From assembly GCF_000423285.1 (NCBI RefSeq), contig NZ_AUHR01000002.1, forward strand, positions 124,001 through 188,000: 64,000 nt of DNA. Reading direction: 5' to 3'. This document shows, in pieces, positions 7,846-16,136 of this stretch. Made by a program: the position numbers and the translations under genes. The notes beneath the pieces were generated by a model. It was given only the letters and a program-made list of their open reading frames with translations. It searched no databases and was not told where the DNA came from. This stretch comes from Laribacter hongkongensis DSM 14985. Lineage in GTDB: Bacteria > Pseudomonadota > Gammaproteobacteria > Burkholderiales > Aquaspirillaceae. Within the stretch, counting starts at the first letter, position 1, and the number at the start of each line of letters is the position of its first letter.

Positions 7846-8478
7846 ATGAAACTGATCATCGGCAACAAGCGCTATTCTTCATGGTCATTGCGGCCGTGGC
7901 TGGGCCTCAAGGTGGCCGGCATCCCGTTTGAAGAAGAGCTGCACGACATCTACGATCCCGGTGCTGCGGCCGACCGGGCCCGCTGGTCGCCCACCGGCAA
8001 GGTGCCGCTGCTGGCGGACGGCGAGCTGCTGGTGTGGGACACGCTGGCGATTGCCGAGTATGTGGCCGAGCGGTTTCCTGACCGGGGCCTGTGGCCTGCC
8101 GGTCGTGCTGCCCGAGCCATTGCCCGCGCGGCTTGCGCCGAAATGCATTCGGGCTTTGTGGCACTGCGTTCGGCTCATCCGATGGACATGAAAAAACGCG
8201 TGCAGGCCGAAGCCAGCCCGGCGGTCTTGGCTGATCTGGCCCGGCTGGAGGCCTTGTGGGCAGATTGCCGCGCACGTTTCGGCACTTCGGGACCGTTCCT
8301 GTTTGGCGGTTTCTGCTGGGCGGATGCCTTTTTTGCCCCGGTGGCCAGCCGCTGCCTGAGCTACGGCCTGCCGCTGTCTGCGGACTCGCAGGCATATGTC
8401 ACGACGCTGGCCGGGCTGCCGGCTTTCCGTGAATGGGAAGCCGCCGGCCAGGCGGAAACCTGGCTGGCACCTTACTGA
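7846..8478 (+). CDS. Glutathione S-transferase family protein
   Basis: 210 residues. An N-terminal thioredoxin-like domain begins MKLIIGNKRYSSWSLRPWL, where the Ser-rich turn is the likely glutathione-activating site; GKVPLLADGELLVWDTLAIA is the glutathione gamma-glutamyl contact region. The C-terminal part is all-helical. It resembles the YfcF-like group, with peroxidase or detoxification roles, but the substrate cannot be told from sequence. GGGAG lies before the ATG. Only 82 bases separate it from the divergent BPH gene. Confidence 0.85.
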   Translation: MKLIIGNKRYSSWSLRPWLGLKVAGIPFEEELHDIYDPGAAADRARWSPTGKVPLLADGELLVWDTLAIAEYVAERFPDRGLWPAGRAARAIARAACAEMHSGFVALRSAHPMDMKKRVQAEASPAVLADLARLEALWADCRARFGTSGPFLFGGFCWADAFFAPVASRCLSYGLPLSADSQAYVTTLAGLPAFREWEAAGQAETWLAPY

Positions 8479-8550
8479 CAAGGTGTGCCAGGGGCAGGCC
8501 GGCAGGTGCGGGCCTGCCGTGGATGAACCCGGACAGGAGCCGAATCTTTC

Positions 8551-9321
8551 ATGTGCCAATTGCTCGGCATGAACTGCAATACCCCGACTGACATTGCCTT
8601 TTCTTTTGAGGGCTTTCGCCGGCGTGGCGGCCTGACCGACCATCACGCCGACGGTTTCGGCATTGCCTTTTTCGAGGGGGCAGGGGCAAGGGTGTTTCTG
8701 GATGTGGAGCCGTCAGCCCATTCGCGGGTGGCGGACTTTGTCCGTGATTACCCGATCAAGAGCGAAAACGTGATTGCCCACATCCGCAAGGCAACGCAGG
8801 GTGGCGTGAACCTCGTCAATACCCATCCTTTCCAACGTGAACTGTGGAGCCGCTACTGGGTGTTTGCCCACAACGGCAACCTTGAGGGATTTTCTCCGCC
8901 GGAGGGGCGCTATTACCGGCCGGTGGGGTGTACCGATTCCGAGCGGGCGTTCTGTTTCCTGCTGGATACCTTGCGCCAGCGTTTCGAGCATGAGCCGCCG
9001 TTCGTGGAGTTTTACCGGGTGGTGAGCGACACTGTCGGCTGGATCCGCCGGCATGGCACGTTCAATTTCATCCTCAGCAACGGCAAGTTCATGCTGGCGC
9101 ACTGCTCGACCCGGCTTTACTACCTGACCCGGCAGGCACCGTTTGCCACGGCCCATCTGGTGGATGACGACCTGAGCGTGGATTTTTCCGAGCTGACCAC
9201 CAGTAACGACCGGGTGACAGTGATTGCCACCCAGCCCCTGACCGACAACGAAAGCTGGACGGCATTCCAGCCTGACGAGCTCAGGGTGTTCAAATATGGT
9301 GCACTGCTGAAATCCGGCTGA
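8551..9321 (+). CDS. Class II glutamine amidotransferase, YafJ type
   Basis: 256 residues. After Met removal Cys2 (MCQLLGMNCN) is the N-terminal nucleophile of class II amidotransferases. The glutamine-site elements follow: HHADGFGIAFF, VIAHIRKATQGGVNLVNTHPF and FAHNGNLEGF. There is no synthetase domain, as in YafJ, whose acceptor is unknown. The ATG has a good AGGAG site. It stands between the glutathione transferase gene and the HU-like gene, all on the plus strand. Confidence 0.88.
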   Translation: MCQLLGMNCNTPTDIAFSFEGFRRRGGLTDHHADGFGIAFFEGAGARVFLDVEPSAHSRVADFVRDYPIKSENVIAHIRKATQGGVNLVNTHPFQRELWSRYWVFAHNGNLEGFSPPEGRYYRPVGCTDSERAFCFLLDTLRQRFEHEPPFVEFYRVVSDTVGWIRRHGTFNFILSNGKFMLAHCSTRLYYLTRQAPFATAHLVDDDLSVDFSELTTSNDRVTVIATQPLTDNESWTAFQPDELRVFKYGALLKSG

Positions 9322-9449
9322 ACGGCCGGATGTGTCAAATTTACTGCCCTGCGGAGATGCGTGGGACCAAGGCTGCCGGTATGCTTGGCAACTGGCAGGG
9401 CCACAGTGTCCACGCTGCCCGACCGAACCCGAACAAGGATTGTCGAATC

Positions 9450-9722
9450 GTGACCAAACAGGAACTCATTCAGCGCCTGGCCGAACGGGCCAACGTCGGC
9501 AAGGTGGAAACCTTGCTGGTGGTGGATGCGCTGGAACAACTGATCCGCGAAGAACTGGCAGCCGGTGGCGAGATTCCACTGGCACGTACCGGCAAGTTCC
9601 GCCTGCGTGAACAGGCTGCCCGCATGGGGCGCAACCCGAAAACCGGCGAGTCGGTCATGATCCCGGCCCGGCGCAAGATCGTGTTTACACCAGCCAAGGC
9701 ACTGAAGGATGCCGTCGGCTGA
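9450..9722 (+). CDS. HU-family DNA-binding protein
   Basis: A 90-residue histone-like protein that bends DNA as a dimer. The GTG at 9450 gives the standard HU length, starting TKQELIQRLAERANVGKVET, and follows AAGGAT at suitable spacing; an upstream in-frame ATG would add 40 non-homologous residues. The beta-arm region reads RTGKFRLREQAARMGRNPKTGE followed by IPARRKIVFTPAKALKDAV, close to HU. Its sequence is less basic than a typical HupB, so it may be a second, specialised HU copy. Confidence 0.85.
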   Translation: MTKQELIQRLAERANVGKVETLLVVDALEQLIREELAAGGEIPLARTGKFRLREQAARMGRNPKTGESVMIPARRKIVFTPAKALKDAVG

Positions 9723-9800
9723 AGTGCTGCAAGGCAGGGTATCGGGTTGGAAACTGCTGTCTGATGGCTGTACTCGTGTTTGGTGTCTGTGTTTTGCCTT

Positions 9801-10445
9801 ATGAATCGCCCCCTTATTCTTGAACACTTTGAAAAAAGCCTGTCGCGTTGCTCCAACGAGGACGAGGCCGTTGCCGCATTGCTGGATGCGCAATCGGTCG
9901 CCGCACCTTCCGGTGCCGGCGACATTCTTGAAATACGTGCCAAGGCCGGGGCCAAGTCTGTTCCGGTAGTCTGGGAAAGCGAACTGGCCGCAACCTGTGC
10001 CGCAGCCTTTGCCTCCCGCGTGCTGTTTGCCACCACGGCGGAAGGCGGTTTCTGGTGCTTTGTCGGTACCAGAGGAACCGTCGGCTGGGCCATGCATGCC
10101 TTTGTCGGCCTCATGCGCCTGCTGAAACGCGAGCGCAGCCGTTTTGTGGCCCAGACCTGTGACGCAGACTTGCCGAATGCCGCCAAGACCCGCCGGGCAG
10201 ACATGTTTTGCCGGACCTGGGTCGGCATGCTGAAAAGCCGCCTGCCGGTCATGACCGTGTGCGGGGACGTGCAGGCATACCTGCAAGAGCACTATCCGGC
10301 CCTCGACACCCTCGCCGCGCGCGACCGGAACGATCTTGCCCTGTCGGCCCGGCGCAAATCCAGGGCCACAACGGACGAGGGCACACCGGCTCCGGCTGAA
10401 ACACCTCCGGACGGCGTTCCGCCGTTACTGGTGTGGGAAGTGTGA
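9801..10445 (+). CDS. Uncharacterised protein, possibly DUF2786/DUF7168-like
   Basis: 214 residues from the ATG at 9801 (MNRPLILEHFEKSLSRCSN). The N-terminal helix resembles the start of DUF2786 proteins. The middle (KTRRADMFCRTWVGMLKSRL) and the C-terminal YLQEHYPALDTLAARDRN resemble the C-terminal region of the same family, which is common in phage and plasmid DNA. No catalytic motif was recognised. The last 40 residues are Pro/Thr-rich and probably disordered. Its neighbour downstream is insertion-sequence debris, so it may belong to accessory DNA. Function unknown. Confidence 0.5.
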   Translation: MNRPLILEHFEKSLSRCSNEDEAVAALLDAQSVAAPSGAGDILEIRAKAGAKSVPVVWESELAATCAAAFASRVLFATTAEGGFWCFVGTRGTVGWAMHAFVGLMRLLKRERSRFVAQTCDADLPNAAKTRRADMFCRTWVGMLKSRLPVMTVCGDVQAYLQEHYPALDTLAARDRNDLALSARRKSRATTDEGTPAPAETPPDGVPPLLVWEV

Positions 10446-10472
10446 AAAAGCTGCCTGATGGCGGCTTTTGCC

Positions 10473-10560
10473 TTACTGCACCAGCCGCAGCTCGCTGAGC
10501 TGCCCGGCAATATTCTTGAAAATCTCTTTCAGTTGATCGCCGCCGGGGGCATGACAATAC
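10473..10560 (-). pseudogene. Possible C-terminal remnant of a TadG-like pilus-assembly gene
   Basis: Minus-strand reading from about 10560 to the TAA at 10475-10473 gives YCHAPGGDQLKEIFKNIAGQ then LSELRLVQ. This resembles the last residues of TadG-type von Willebrand proteins, which typically end in a helix plus LRL-x-x. Nothing upstream continues the gene; the insertion-sequence remnant begins at this point. The similarity is short and the call is tentative. Confidence 0.3.
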
Positions 10561-11421
10561 GCCTCGCCACCAACTGACCCGAATACAACCGCAGCCAGCA
10601 GAACCGGAGCAACCTGACGGTATGGCGGTTACCCGACACGCCCAGGCCGGAGGCGGAGCCAATTGACGTCCGCTGGTCTGCACCGACACCACCATTCAAG
10701 CGGTACTGACGCTGAAGGTGTTGTTTAAACTGGGCTTGCGGCAAGCGTGGGGCTTGGTTTGCCGCCTGTTGAAGCTGCCCGGACTCGACTGGCTGCTACC
10801 CTGTTTCAGTACGGTCAGTCGGTAGCAGGCCACCTTGACCGTCAACATTCCGGTCCGATGTCGGGCCGAACTGTTGCACCTCCTGTCGACCGCACCGGCC
10901 TCAAGATTTGCGGCGAGGGAGAGTGGAAGGTCAAACGGCATGGCGCCGGCTACCGCTGGGCATGGCGCAAGGTCCATCGGATCATTGATGCCACCACCCT
11001 GGATGTCCGGGTAGTGGAGATGACCGACCACCGACAGGGCGATGCCGCTCAAGCAGAAGAACTGCTGTCGCAACTGGAGCCGGCAGAGTCGTTGGCGAAT
11101 GTCAGAGGTAACGGCGCTTGCGATACCTAGGGTTTCTACCGGGCGGTTCATGTGCGGGGTGCAGAGGTCATCGTGCCACCGCGTCGGTTTCACGCAGGCT
11201 CGGAATGCCGCCTTGGCCGCTGTCCGGCATTTGGGCTGGTGGTCATGGAAAAAGTGGAGCGGTGATCTCCGGCGCAGCATGGTCGAATCCAGCATGGACA
11301 CTTGAAGTTGCTGAGGGAGTGACTGGCGGCTTGCCAGCCGGAGCGGTCGGTGGCCGAGGTACATGTGTACTGCGCGATTCTGAATGCCTTCAACCGGCTC
11401 GGCAGGCCGGTGACAGTCGTA
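10551..11421 (+). pseudogene. IS5-family transposase, broken by stops and frameshifts
   Basis: Pieces of one DDE transposase can be read in order in different frames. The first is MTIRLATN-stop-PEYNRSQ then NLTVWRLPD from 10551 (a TGG to TGA change is likely). Next are VLTLKVLFKLGLRQ and LKLPGLDWLLPCFSTVSR ending in TAG at 10823-10825. Then come GLKICGEGEWKVKRHG, WRKVHRIIDATTLDVRVVEM and NGACDT-stop at 11130, and the continuation AEVIVPPRRF. The last pieces are WKKWSGDLRRSMVES and VYCAILNAFNRLGRPVTVVP, ending at about 11421. These match the IS5-group order, but at least five lesions make it inactive. Clear terminal inverted repeats were not found, so both ends may be eroded. Confidence 0.85.
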
Positions 11422-11501
11422 CCAGCCTGAAATCCGGCTGAGGCAGGGGTAACCTGGCCCGAGCCCGGGTTATGCACAACACCGCCTTTTATTAATGTCA
11501 A

Positions 11502-12404
11502 TCAGTCTGTCTTTTTTTGGCTATGGAGAACGGCGATGCGCAGCCATTCCTGCACGATCCGGTTGTTGTCAGCCTGCCGGCAGGCCAGTGCCATGGATAC
11601 GACGGCATTGTCATCGTGGATCGGAACGTGAACGGCGCCCGGCAAATGCACGCTGGCGAGCTGCTCGGGCAGGATGGCGACCCCCATGCCGGCGGCTACC
11701 AGGCCGATCTGGGTGATGGCTTCGGTTGACTCCTGCTGGATCAGCGGCTCAAAGCCGGCTTCGTGGCAAAGTTGCCGGATCAGCCGCCGCAGGCCCGAGC
11801 CGGTTTGCGGCGGGTGAGCAATGAAGGCTTCACCGGCCAGCTCGGCCAGGCTGATGCCGGGGCGATGAGCCAGCGGATGCTGGCTGGGCAGCACGGCGTT
11901 GAGCCGGTCACGCTGTAGCGGGATCAGGGCCAGACCGGCCGGTGCCTGCAATCCGGTATCGCGGACCAGGCCGACGTCCAGTTCGCGGTGCAGCAGGGCA
12001 TCGAACTGGCGGGTGGTAAACAGTTCGCTCAGCGACAGCCGTACTTGTGGCCGGCTGGCCCGGAATGCCTGTAGCAGACGCGAGAGCAGGGGCATCAAGG
12101 GTGCTGACGAGGTAAAGCCGATGCGAAGTTCACCGCTTTCGCCGCGGGCGATGCGTGCGGCTTCGGCCGCAGCGGCATCACAGTCGGCCAGGATGGCGCG
12201 GGCGCGCAGCAGGAGGTGTTCGCCCGCCGGGGTCAGGCTGACACGACGCTGGGTGCGCTCGAACAGTGACGCACCGATTTCCTGTTCCAGTGCCCGGATC
12301 TGCTGGCTGAGTGGTGGCTGGCCGATATTGAGCCGCTGGGCGGCACGGGTGAAATGCAGTTCTTCGGCAACGGCAATGAAATAACGTAAATGGCGCAGTT
12401 CCAT
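11502..12404 (-). CDS. LysR-family regulator, YnfL type
   Basis: 300 residues from the ATG at 12404. The N-terminal winged helix reads MELRHLRYFIAVAEELHFTR and AAQRLNIGQPPLSQQIRALE. The effector domain follows (ELRIGFTSSAPLMPLLSRLL). The frame is open 54 codons further upstream, but family alignment fixes the start. It diverges from a YnfM-like exporter, as ynfL does from ynfM in E. coli, so it probably controls that gene and itself from the shared 102-base gap, which contains a perfect palindrome. Confidence 0.88.
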   Translation of the reverse strand: MELRHLRYFIAVAEELHFTRAAQRLNIGQPPLSQQIRALEQEIGASLFERTQRRVSLTPAGEHLLLRARAILADCDAAAAEAARIARGESGELRIGFTSSAPLMPLLSRLLQAFRASRPQVRLSLSELFTTRQFDALLHRELDVGLVRDTGLQAPAGLALIPLQRDRLNAVLPSQHPLAHRPGISLAELAGEAFIAHPPQTGSGLRRLIRQLCHEAGFEPLIQQESTEAITQIGLVAAGMGVAILPEQLASVHLPGAVHVPIHDDNAVVSMALACRQADNNRIVQEWLRIAVLHSQKKTD

Positions 12405-12430
12405 TGAGAGCTTAAAAGTATCAATAAGGC

Positions 12431-12448
12431 GTCCAATATATATTGGAC
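12431..12448. promoter_or_regulatory. Perfect 18-bp palindrome between ynfL-like and ynfM-like genes
   Basis: GTCCAATATATATTGGAC reads identically on both strands. It lies between the two divergent starts and overlaps TATA-rich sequence that could be a -10 element, a good position for a LysR-type or other dimeric repressor operator. Confidence 0.6.
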
Positions 12449-12506
12449 TACCAGTTATGCCGAGGGGTACCCTGCCGTCATCCGTCGTGTTTCGCAGGTT
12501 TTTTCC

Positions 12507-13742
12507 ATGACTGCCCTGGCTTCTCCGGTGCTGGCCGCTGCGCCGATCGATGCGGCTCATCCGCATTACCGCTGGATTTCACTGGCCATGTTTGCCGGCG
12601 GCTTTGCCACGTTTTCGATGCTGTACAGCGTGCAGGCGCTGATGCCGCTGTTTGCCCAGACTTTTCACCTTTCAGCAGCGGCAGCCAGCATGACGCTGTC
12701 GGCCAGCTCGCTGACGCTGGCACTGTGCATGATCCCGGCCGGGATCCTGTCAGACCGGATCGGCCGCAAGCCGCTCATGCTGTTTTCGCTCGTGGGGTCT
12801 TCGTTCCTGACCCTGCTGGGATCGGTCAGCCCGGGGCTGGAAACGCTGATCCTGTCGCGGGCCCTGCTGGGCGTCACGCTGGCCGGCCTGCCTGCCGTGG
12901 CGATGGCCTATCTGTCCGAGGAGCTGGAGCCGGTTGCACTGGCCAGGGCGCTGGGGCTTTACATTGCCGGCAACGCGCTGGGCGGGATGTGCGGCCGCTT
13001 TGCCTCGGCCTGGATGGCCGAGCATGCCGGCTGGCGCATGGCGCTGGTGATGCTGGCCGTGGTCGGGCTGGCGTGCAGCGTGATGCTGTGGCGCTGGCTG
13101 CCGGCATCGCGCCGTTTTGTGGCCCAGCCGCTGGTGGTGGGCCGGCTGTTGGGTGACGGGCGGCGCATGCTGGGGGATGCGGTGCTGCCGTGGCTTTTCG
13201 TGCTGTCGTTCCTGCTGATGGGCTGCTTTGTCAGCCTTTACAACTACCTTGGGTTCCGTCTGATGGCCGGGCCTTTCAACCTGTCGGCCGGGCAGATCGG
13301 CTGGGTATTCATGCTGTACGTGATAGGCATGTTCTCGTCGGTAGGCAGCGGCCGGCTGATTGGTCGTTTTGGCCGTCCGACGGTGGTGGTGGCGATGCTG
13401 TCGTTGATGCTGCTGGGGCTGTTGCTGACGGTGCCGGATGTGCTCTGGCTGGTGCTGGTCGGGATGGCACTGCTGACGTTCGGCTTCTTTTGCGCGCATG
13501 CGGCGCTGTCGGGCTGGGTGGGGCTGCGGGCAGCGCAGGGGCGGGCTTTGGCTTCGGGGATTTACCTGTTTGCCTATTACATGGGCAGCAGCCTGCTGGG
13601 GACGGTCTCCGGTCTGGCCTGGGGGCAGGGAGCATGGCTGGCAGTGGCAGGCTTTCTGGCCGTGTTGCTCGGACTGGCGTTGCTGATCGTCTGGCGTTTG
13701 CGGCAGCAGGTTCGCACGACCTTGACGCAGGTCGGGGCATAG
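12507..13742 (+). CDS. Major facilitator exporter, YnfM type
   Basis: 411 residues with 12 predicted membrane helices. RWISLAMFAGGFATFSMLYS is helix 1; GILSDRIGRKPLMLFSLVGS is the family loop 2-3 motif (D-R-x-G-R-K/R). The size and divergent LysR partner match E. coli YnfM, a drug/sugar-efflux-like transporter of unknown substrate. Translation starts at the ATG at 12507 after a short leader. Proton-driven export is known for the family; the substrate here is not known. Confidence 0.87.
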   Translation: MTALASPVLAAAPIDAAHPHYRWISLAMFAGGFATFSMLYSVQALMPLFAQTFHLSAAAASMTLSASSLTLALCMIPAGILSDRIGRKPLMLFSLVGSSFLTLLGSVSPGLETLILSRALLGVTLAGLPAVAMAYLSEELEPVALARALGLYIAGNALGGMCGRFASAWMAEHAGWRMALVMLAVVGLACSVMLWRWLPASRRFVAQPLVVGRLLGDGRRMLGDAVLPWLFVLSFLLMGCFVSLYNYLGFRLMAGPFNLSAGQIGWVFMLYVIGMFSSVGSGRLIGRFGRPTVVVAMLSLMLLGLLLTVPDVLWLVLVGMALLTFGFFCAHAALSGWVGLRAAQGRALASGIYLFAYYMGSSLLGTVSGLAWGQGAWLAVAGFLAVLLGLALLIVWRLRQQVRTTLTQVGA

Positions 13743-13847
13743 TCCGGGCGGGCTGTTGTTTGTGGCATTGCAGCAGCCTGACGGATGGCGTGATTCGTAT
13801 GATGACCGTGAAGTCAGGATTGCGACGCATATTTTCAATAAAAGCAC

Positions 13848-13876
13848 TTGCACCCATCCGGCATTTGCGTTAAAAA
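13848..13876 (+). promoter_or_regulatory. Candidate argG promoter
   Basis: TTGCAC, a 17-base gap and TAAAAA resemble a sigma-70 promoter, though both hexamers are imperfect. Transcription from about 13883 would include the whole leader described below. The AT-rich stretch just upstream (13827-13845) has no clear ARG box. Confidence 0.4.
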
Positions 13877-13946
13877 TGACGCTTGTCCGTGCTGTGCGAT
13901 GCAGTATGTGCGGCGCAACAAACCGGCAGACAAACAGATTACAGAA

Positions 13947-14066
13947 ATGACCGCTTCCTCCTTCTCTTTCGAACTCAACGCGCTGCGACGTCGCTGCGCG
14001 ACCGGCGCCCGACGAGTGCGCCGTGCTCGCGGCTGTCCGGATGCGTCGATCGGGGGCGAGGCTTAA
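13947..14066 (+). CDS. Arg-rich leader peptide upstream of argG
   Basis: A 39-codon ORF beginning MTASSFSFELNALRRR. Codons 14, 15, 16, 22, 23, 25, 26 and 28 are all Arg (three of them CGA), so eight Arg fall within fifteen codons; TAA is at 14064-14066. The ORF ends 25 bases before an intrinsic terminator that precedes argG. This is the layout of amino-acid leader peptides such as those of his, leu and ilv operons. The ribosome site before the ATG is weak, and an in-frame ATG at 13899 is a possible alternative start. In GC-rich DNA Arg codons arise easily by chance, so the case rests on the surrounding RNA structure. No homologue was recalled. Confidence 0.6.
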   Translation: MTASSFSFELNALRRRCATGARRVRRARGCPDASIGGEA

Positions 14067-14130
14067 AGCCAGCGCTCATCTCCACCCAAACCGGGCGACG
14101 CACATCCAGATGCGTCGCCCGATTTTTTTA
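14040..14130 (+). promoter_or_regulatory. Putative arginine attenuator: alternative antiterminator/terminator
   Basis: The terminator has 11 bp: CGGGCGACGCA (14092-14102) with TGCGTCGCCCG (14111-14121), loop 14103-14110, then seven T's (14123-14129). The 3' arm's GATGCGTCG (14109-14117) has an exact upstream copy at 14040-14048, inside the leader ORF, which can pair with the same 5' arm (TGCGTCG with CGACGCA) and so prevent the terminator. A ribosome paused at the Arg codons (13986-14030) leaves 14040-14048 free and favours antitermination. A ribosome at the stop codon (14064) is still near enough to hinder that pairing. The logic matches classic attenuation by charged-tRNA supply. Confidence 0.65.
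14092..14129 (+). terminator. Intrinsic terminator in the argG leader
   Basis: An 11-bp GC-rich stem with an 8-base loop followed by seven T's, ending 18 bases before the argG ATG. There is no gene just upstream that needs it, so its position marks it as an attenuator. Confidence 0.85.
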
Positions 14131-14147
14131 CCGGACGGGAAACTGCA

Positions 14148-15374
14148 ATGCATGAAGTGAAGAAAGTCGTACTCGCCTATTCTGGCGGGCTGGATACTTC
14201 GGTCATTCTGAAATGGCTGCAAGACACCTATCAATGCGAAGTGGTGACGTTTACCGCTGACATCGGCCAGGGCGAAGAAGTCGAGCCGGCACGCAAGAAA
14301 GCACTGGCGCTGGGCATCAAGCCTGAAAACATCTTCATTGACGACCTGCGCGAAGAATTCGTGCGCGACTTCGTGTTCCCGATGTTCCGCGCCAATGCCG
14401 TCTACGAAGGCGAATACCTGCTTGGTACCTCGATTGCCCGTCCGCTGATCGCCAAGCGCCAGATCGAGATCGCCAACATGGTGGGAGCCGAGGCCGTCAG
14501 CCACGGTGCCACCGGTAAAGGCAACGACCAGGTCCGCTTCGAGCTGGGGTACTACGCCCTCAAGCCGGAAGTGAAAGTGATCGCTCCGTGGCGCGAATGG
14601 GACCTGCTGTCGCGGGAAAAACTGCTGGCCTACGCCGAAACCCACGGTATCGACATCAGCAAGCGCAAGAGCGGTGCCAGCCCCTATTCGATGGATGCCA
14701 ACCTGCTGCACATCTCCTACGAAGGCCTCGCACTGGAAAACCCGGCCGCCGAGCCCGAAGAAGACATGTGGCTGTGGAGCAATAGCCCGGAAGCCGCCCC
14801 GGACGAGGCCGAATACATCGAGCTGGAATACAGCCAGGGTGACATCGTCGCCGTCAACGGTATGGCGATGAGCCCGGCCCAGGTGCTGACCAGACTCAAC
14901 CAGCTGGGCGGCAAGCACGGCATCGGTCGCCTCGACATCGTGGAAAACCGCTACGTCGGCATGAAGTCGCGCGGCTGCTACGAAACTCCGGGGGGCACCA
15001 TCATGCTCAAGGCCCACCGTGCGATCGAATCGATCACCCTTGATCGTGAAGTGGCGCACCTGAAAGACGAGCTGATGCCGAAGTACGCCAAGCTCATCTA
15101 CACCGGCTACTGGTGGGCGCCGGAGCGTCGCATGCTGCAAGCCATGATCGACGAATCGCAAAAGACCGTGAACGGCTGGGTGCGTCTCAAGCTCTACAAG
15201 GGCAACGTCATCGTCGTGGGCCGCGAGTCGAAGACCGACAGCCTGTTCGATCCGGCCATCGCCACCTTCGACGAAGATGGCGGCGCCTACAACCACGCCG
15301 ATGCGGCCGGTTTCATCCGCCTCAATGCCCTGCGCATGCGGATTGCCGCCAACGCCCGCCAGCGTCGCGGCTAA
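14148..15374 (+). CDS. argG: Argininosuccinate synthase
   Basis: 408 residues. It joins citrulline and aspartate with ATP to make argininosuccinate, the penultimate step of arginine synthesis. The N-type ATP-pyrophosphatase loop AYSGGLDTS is at residues 10-18. [20 protein letters not shown] and [21 protein letters not shown] are conserved family blocks. The length matches the short bacterial type. It is a single gene with its own leader and its own terminator; no other arg gene is adjacent. Confidence 0.97.
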   Translation: MHEVKKVVLAYSGGLDTSVILKWLQDTYQCEVVTFTADIGQGEEVEPARKKALALGIKPENIFIDDLREEFVRDFVFPMFRANAVYEGEYLLGTSIARPLIAKRQIEIANMVGAEAVSHGATGKGNDQVRFELGYYALKPEVKVIAPWREWDLLSREKLLAYAETHGIDISKRKSGASPYSMDANLLHISYEGLALENPAAEPEEDMWLWSNSPEAAPDEAEYIELEYSQGDIVAVNGMAMSPAQVLTRLNQLGGKHGIGRLDIVENRYVGMKSRGCYETPGGTIMLKAHRAIESITLDREVAHLKDELMPKYAKLIYTGYWWAPERRMLQAMIDESQKTVNGWVRLKLYKGNVIVVGRESKTDSLFDPAIATFDEDGGAYNHADAAGFIRLNALRMRIAANARQRRG

Positions 15375-15404
15375 GACTGTCCCGTCCGGCAGTCTGGCCC
15401 GTCA

Positions 15405-15432
15405 CCCCCGTCCGTTCCGGGCGGGGTTTTTT
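15405..15432 (+). terminator. Terminator after argG
   Basis: CCCCGTCCG pairs imperfectly with CGGGCGGGG around a small loop, followed by six T's. Confidence 0.75.
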
Positions 15433-16136
15433 GCGTCGGCGCGCCCGGCATCTGCGCCCTGCCTGGTCGTGCATTCCGGCCACATGAGGCGCCGGAATTT
15501 CTGCGCTCAAGCCACGCGCGCTGCATGCCGGCACTGGCCGTGGCCGTTGTCCGGAGCAGTGGCGAGTGAGTCTTTGCGCGTGAGCTGTCCGGGTGTGGAA
15601 TGCCACAACAAGCCGGGTCGCTCCTGTACCTCAGCACCGTATTGCGGTTGCCGGTCTGGATGCTGCTGCATGGCTGCGCTGCCGTCGCGATCCTGCGATC
15701 TCACTGAGGCATCGCCGACCAACTGTCGGGTGTGGGGAGGACGTGCAATGCCGGTTTGGCATGACGGCCGGCAATGCCGGGTCTTCTGCGCCCACTCATG
15801 GCGAACCGGCCCGTGCTGTTCATGGCCTGTCCGGCCCCGGTAAAACCGGATATCCGGCCCGCCGTTTTGTTGCCCGTCAGTCCTGCCTGCATGCGGACGG
15901 AGTCTGGACGACGGGAACGCTTAGTGGTGGTTTTGATGCCTTGCCGGAGATGCTGGCGCAAGACCGGGACGACCGGTTTTCGCAGCTGTGCGCAACCCAT
16001 TTTCTGGTGTCGGCCCCCGAGCGGCTCAATCCGGTCCTGCCGGGGTGTCACAACCACTGCGATGACCCGGCTGCCGGCACGGGTGGCTGTCCGCAGCCCG
16101 TGCCCGGGTGACTGCCGGCTTCTGCCCGGATAGGGC
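15433..16136. other. 700-bp stretch without a recognised gene
   Basis: The open frames here have no family resemblance and contain frequent Cys, Arg and Trp, as expected of shadow frames in GC-rich DNA. The only structure noted is a hairpin GGCACGGG/CCCGTGCC (16076-16104), without a T-run, which lies just downstream of the minus-strand aguB stop and could be its terminator. The sequence may be an eroded gene, but no parent was recognised. Confidence 0.5.

Noticed and set aside
7764-7868. N-terminal propeptide for the BPH protein
   Set aside because: The open frame extends 35 codons upstream, but the internal ATG puts Thr directly after Met, as in HslV and BPH, and the extension overlaps the gst start region.
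9306-11442. CTGAAATCCGGCTGA occurs near 9306 and again near 11428
   Set aside because: Only 15 bp, once at a gene end and once at the insertion-sequence remnant; no further similarity around the copies, so chance is likely.
15433-16136. Plus-strand frames up to 172 codons after argG
   Set aside because: They contain no family motif, unusual residue composition and no ribosome site; not supportable as genes.
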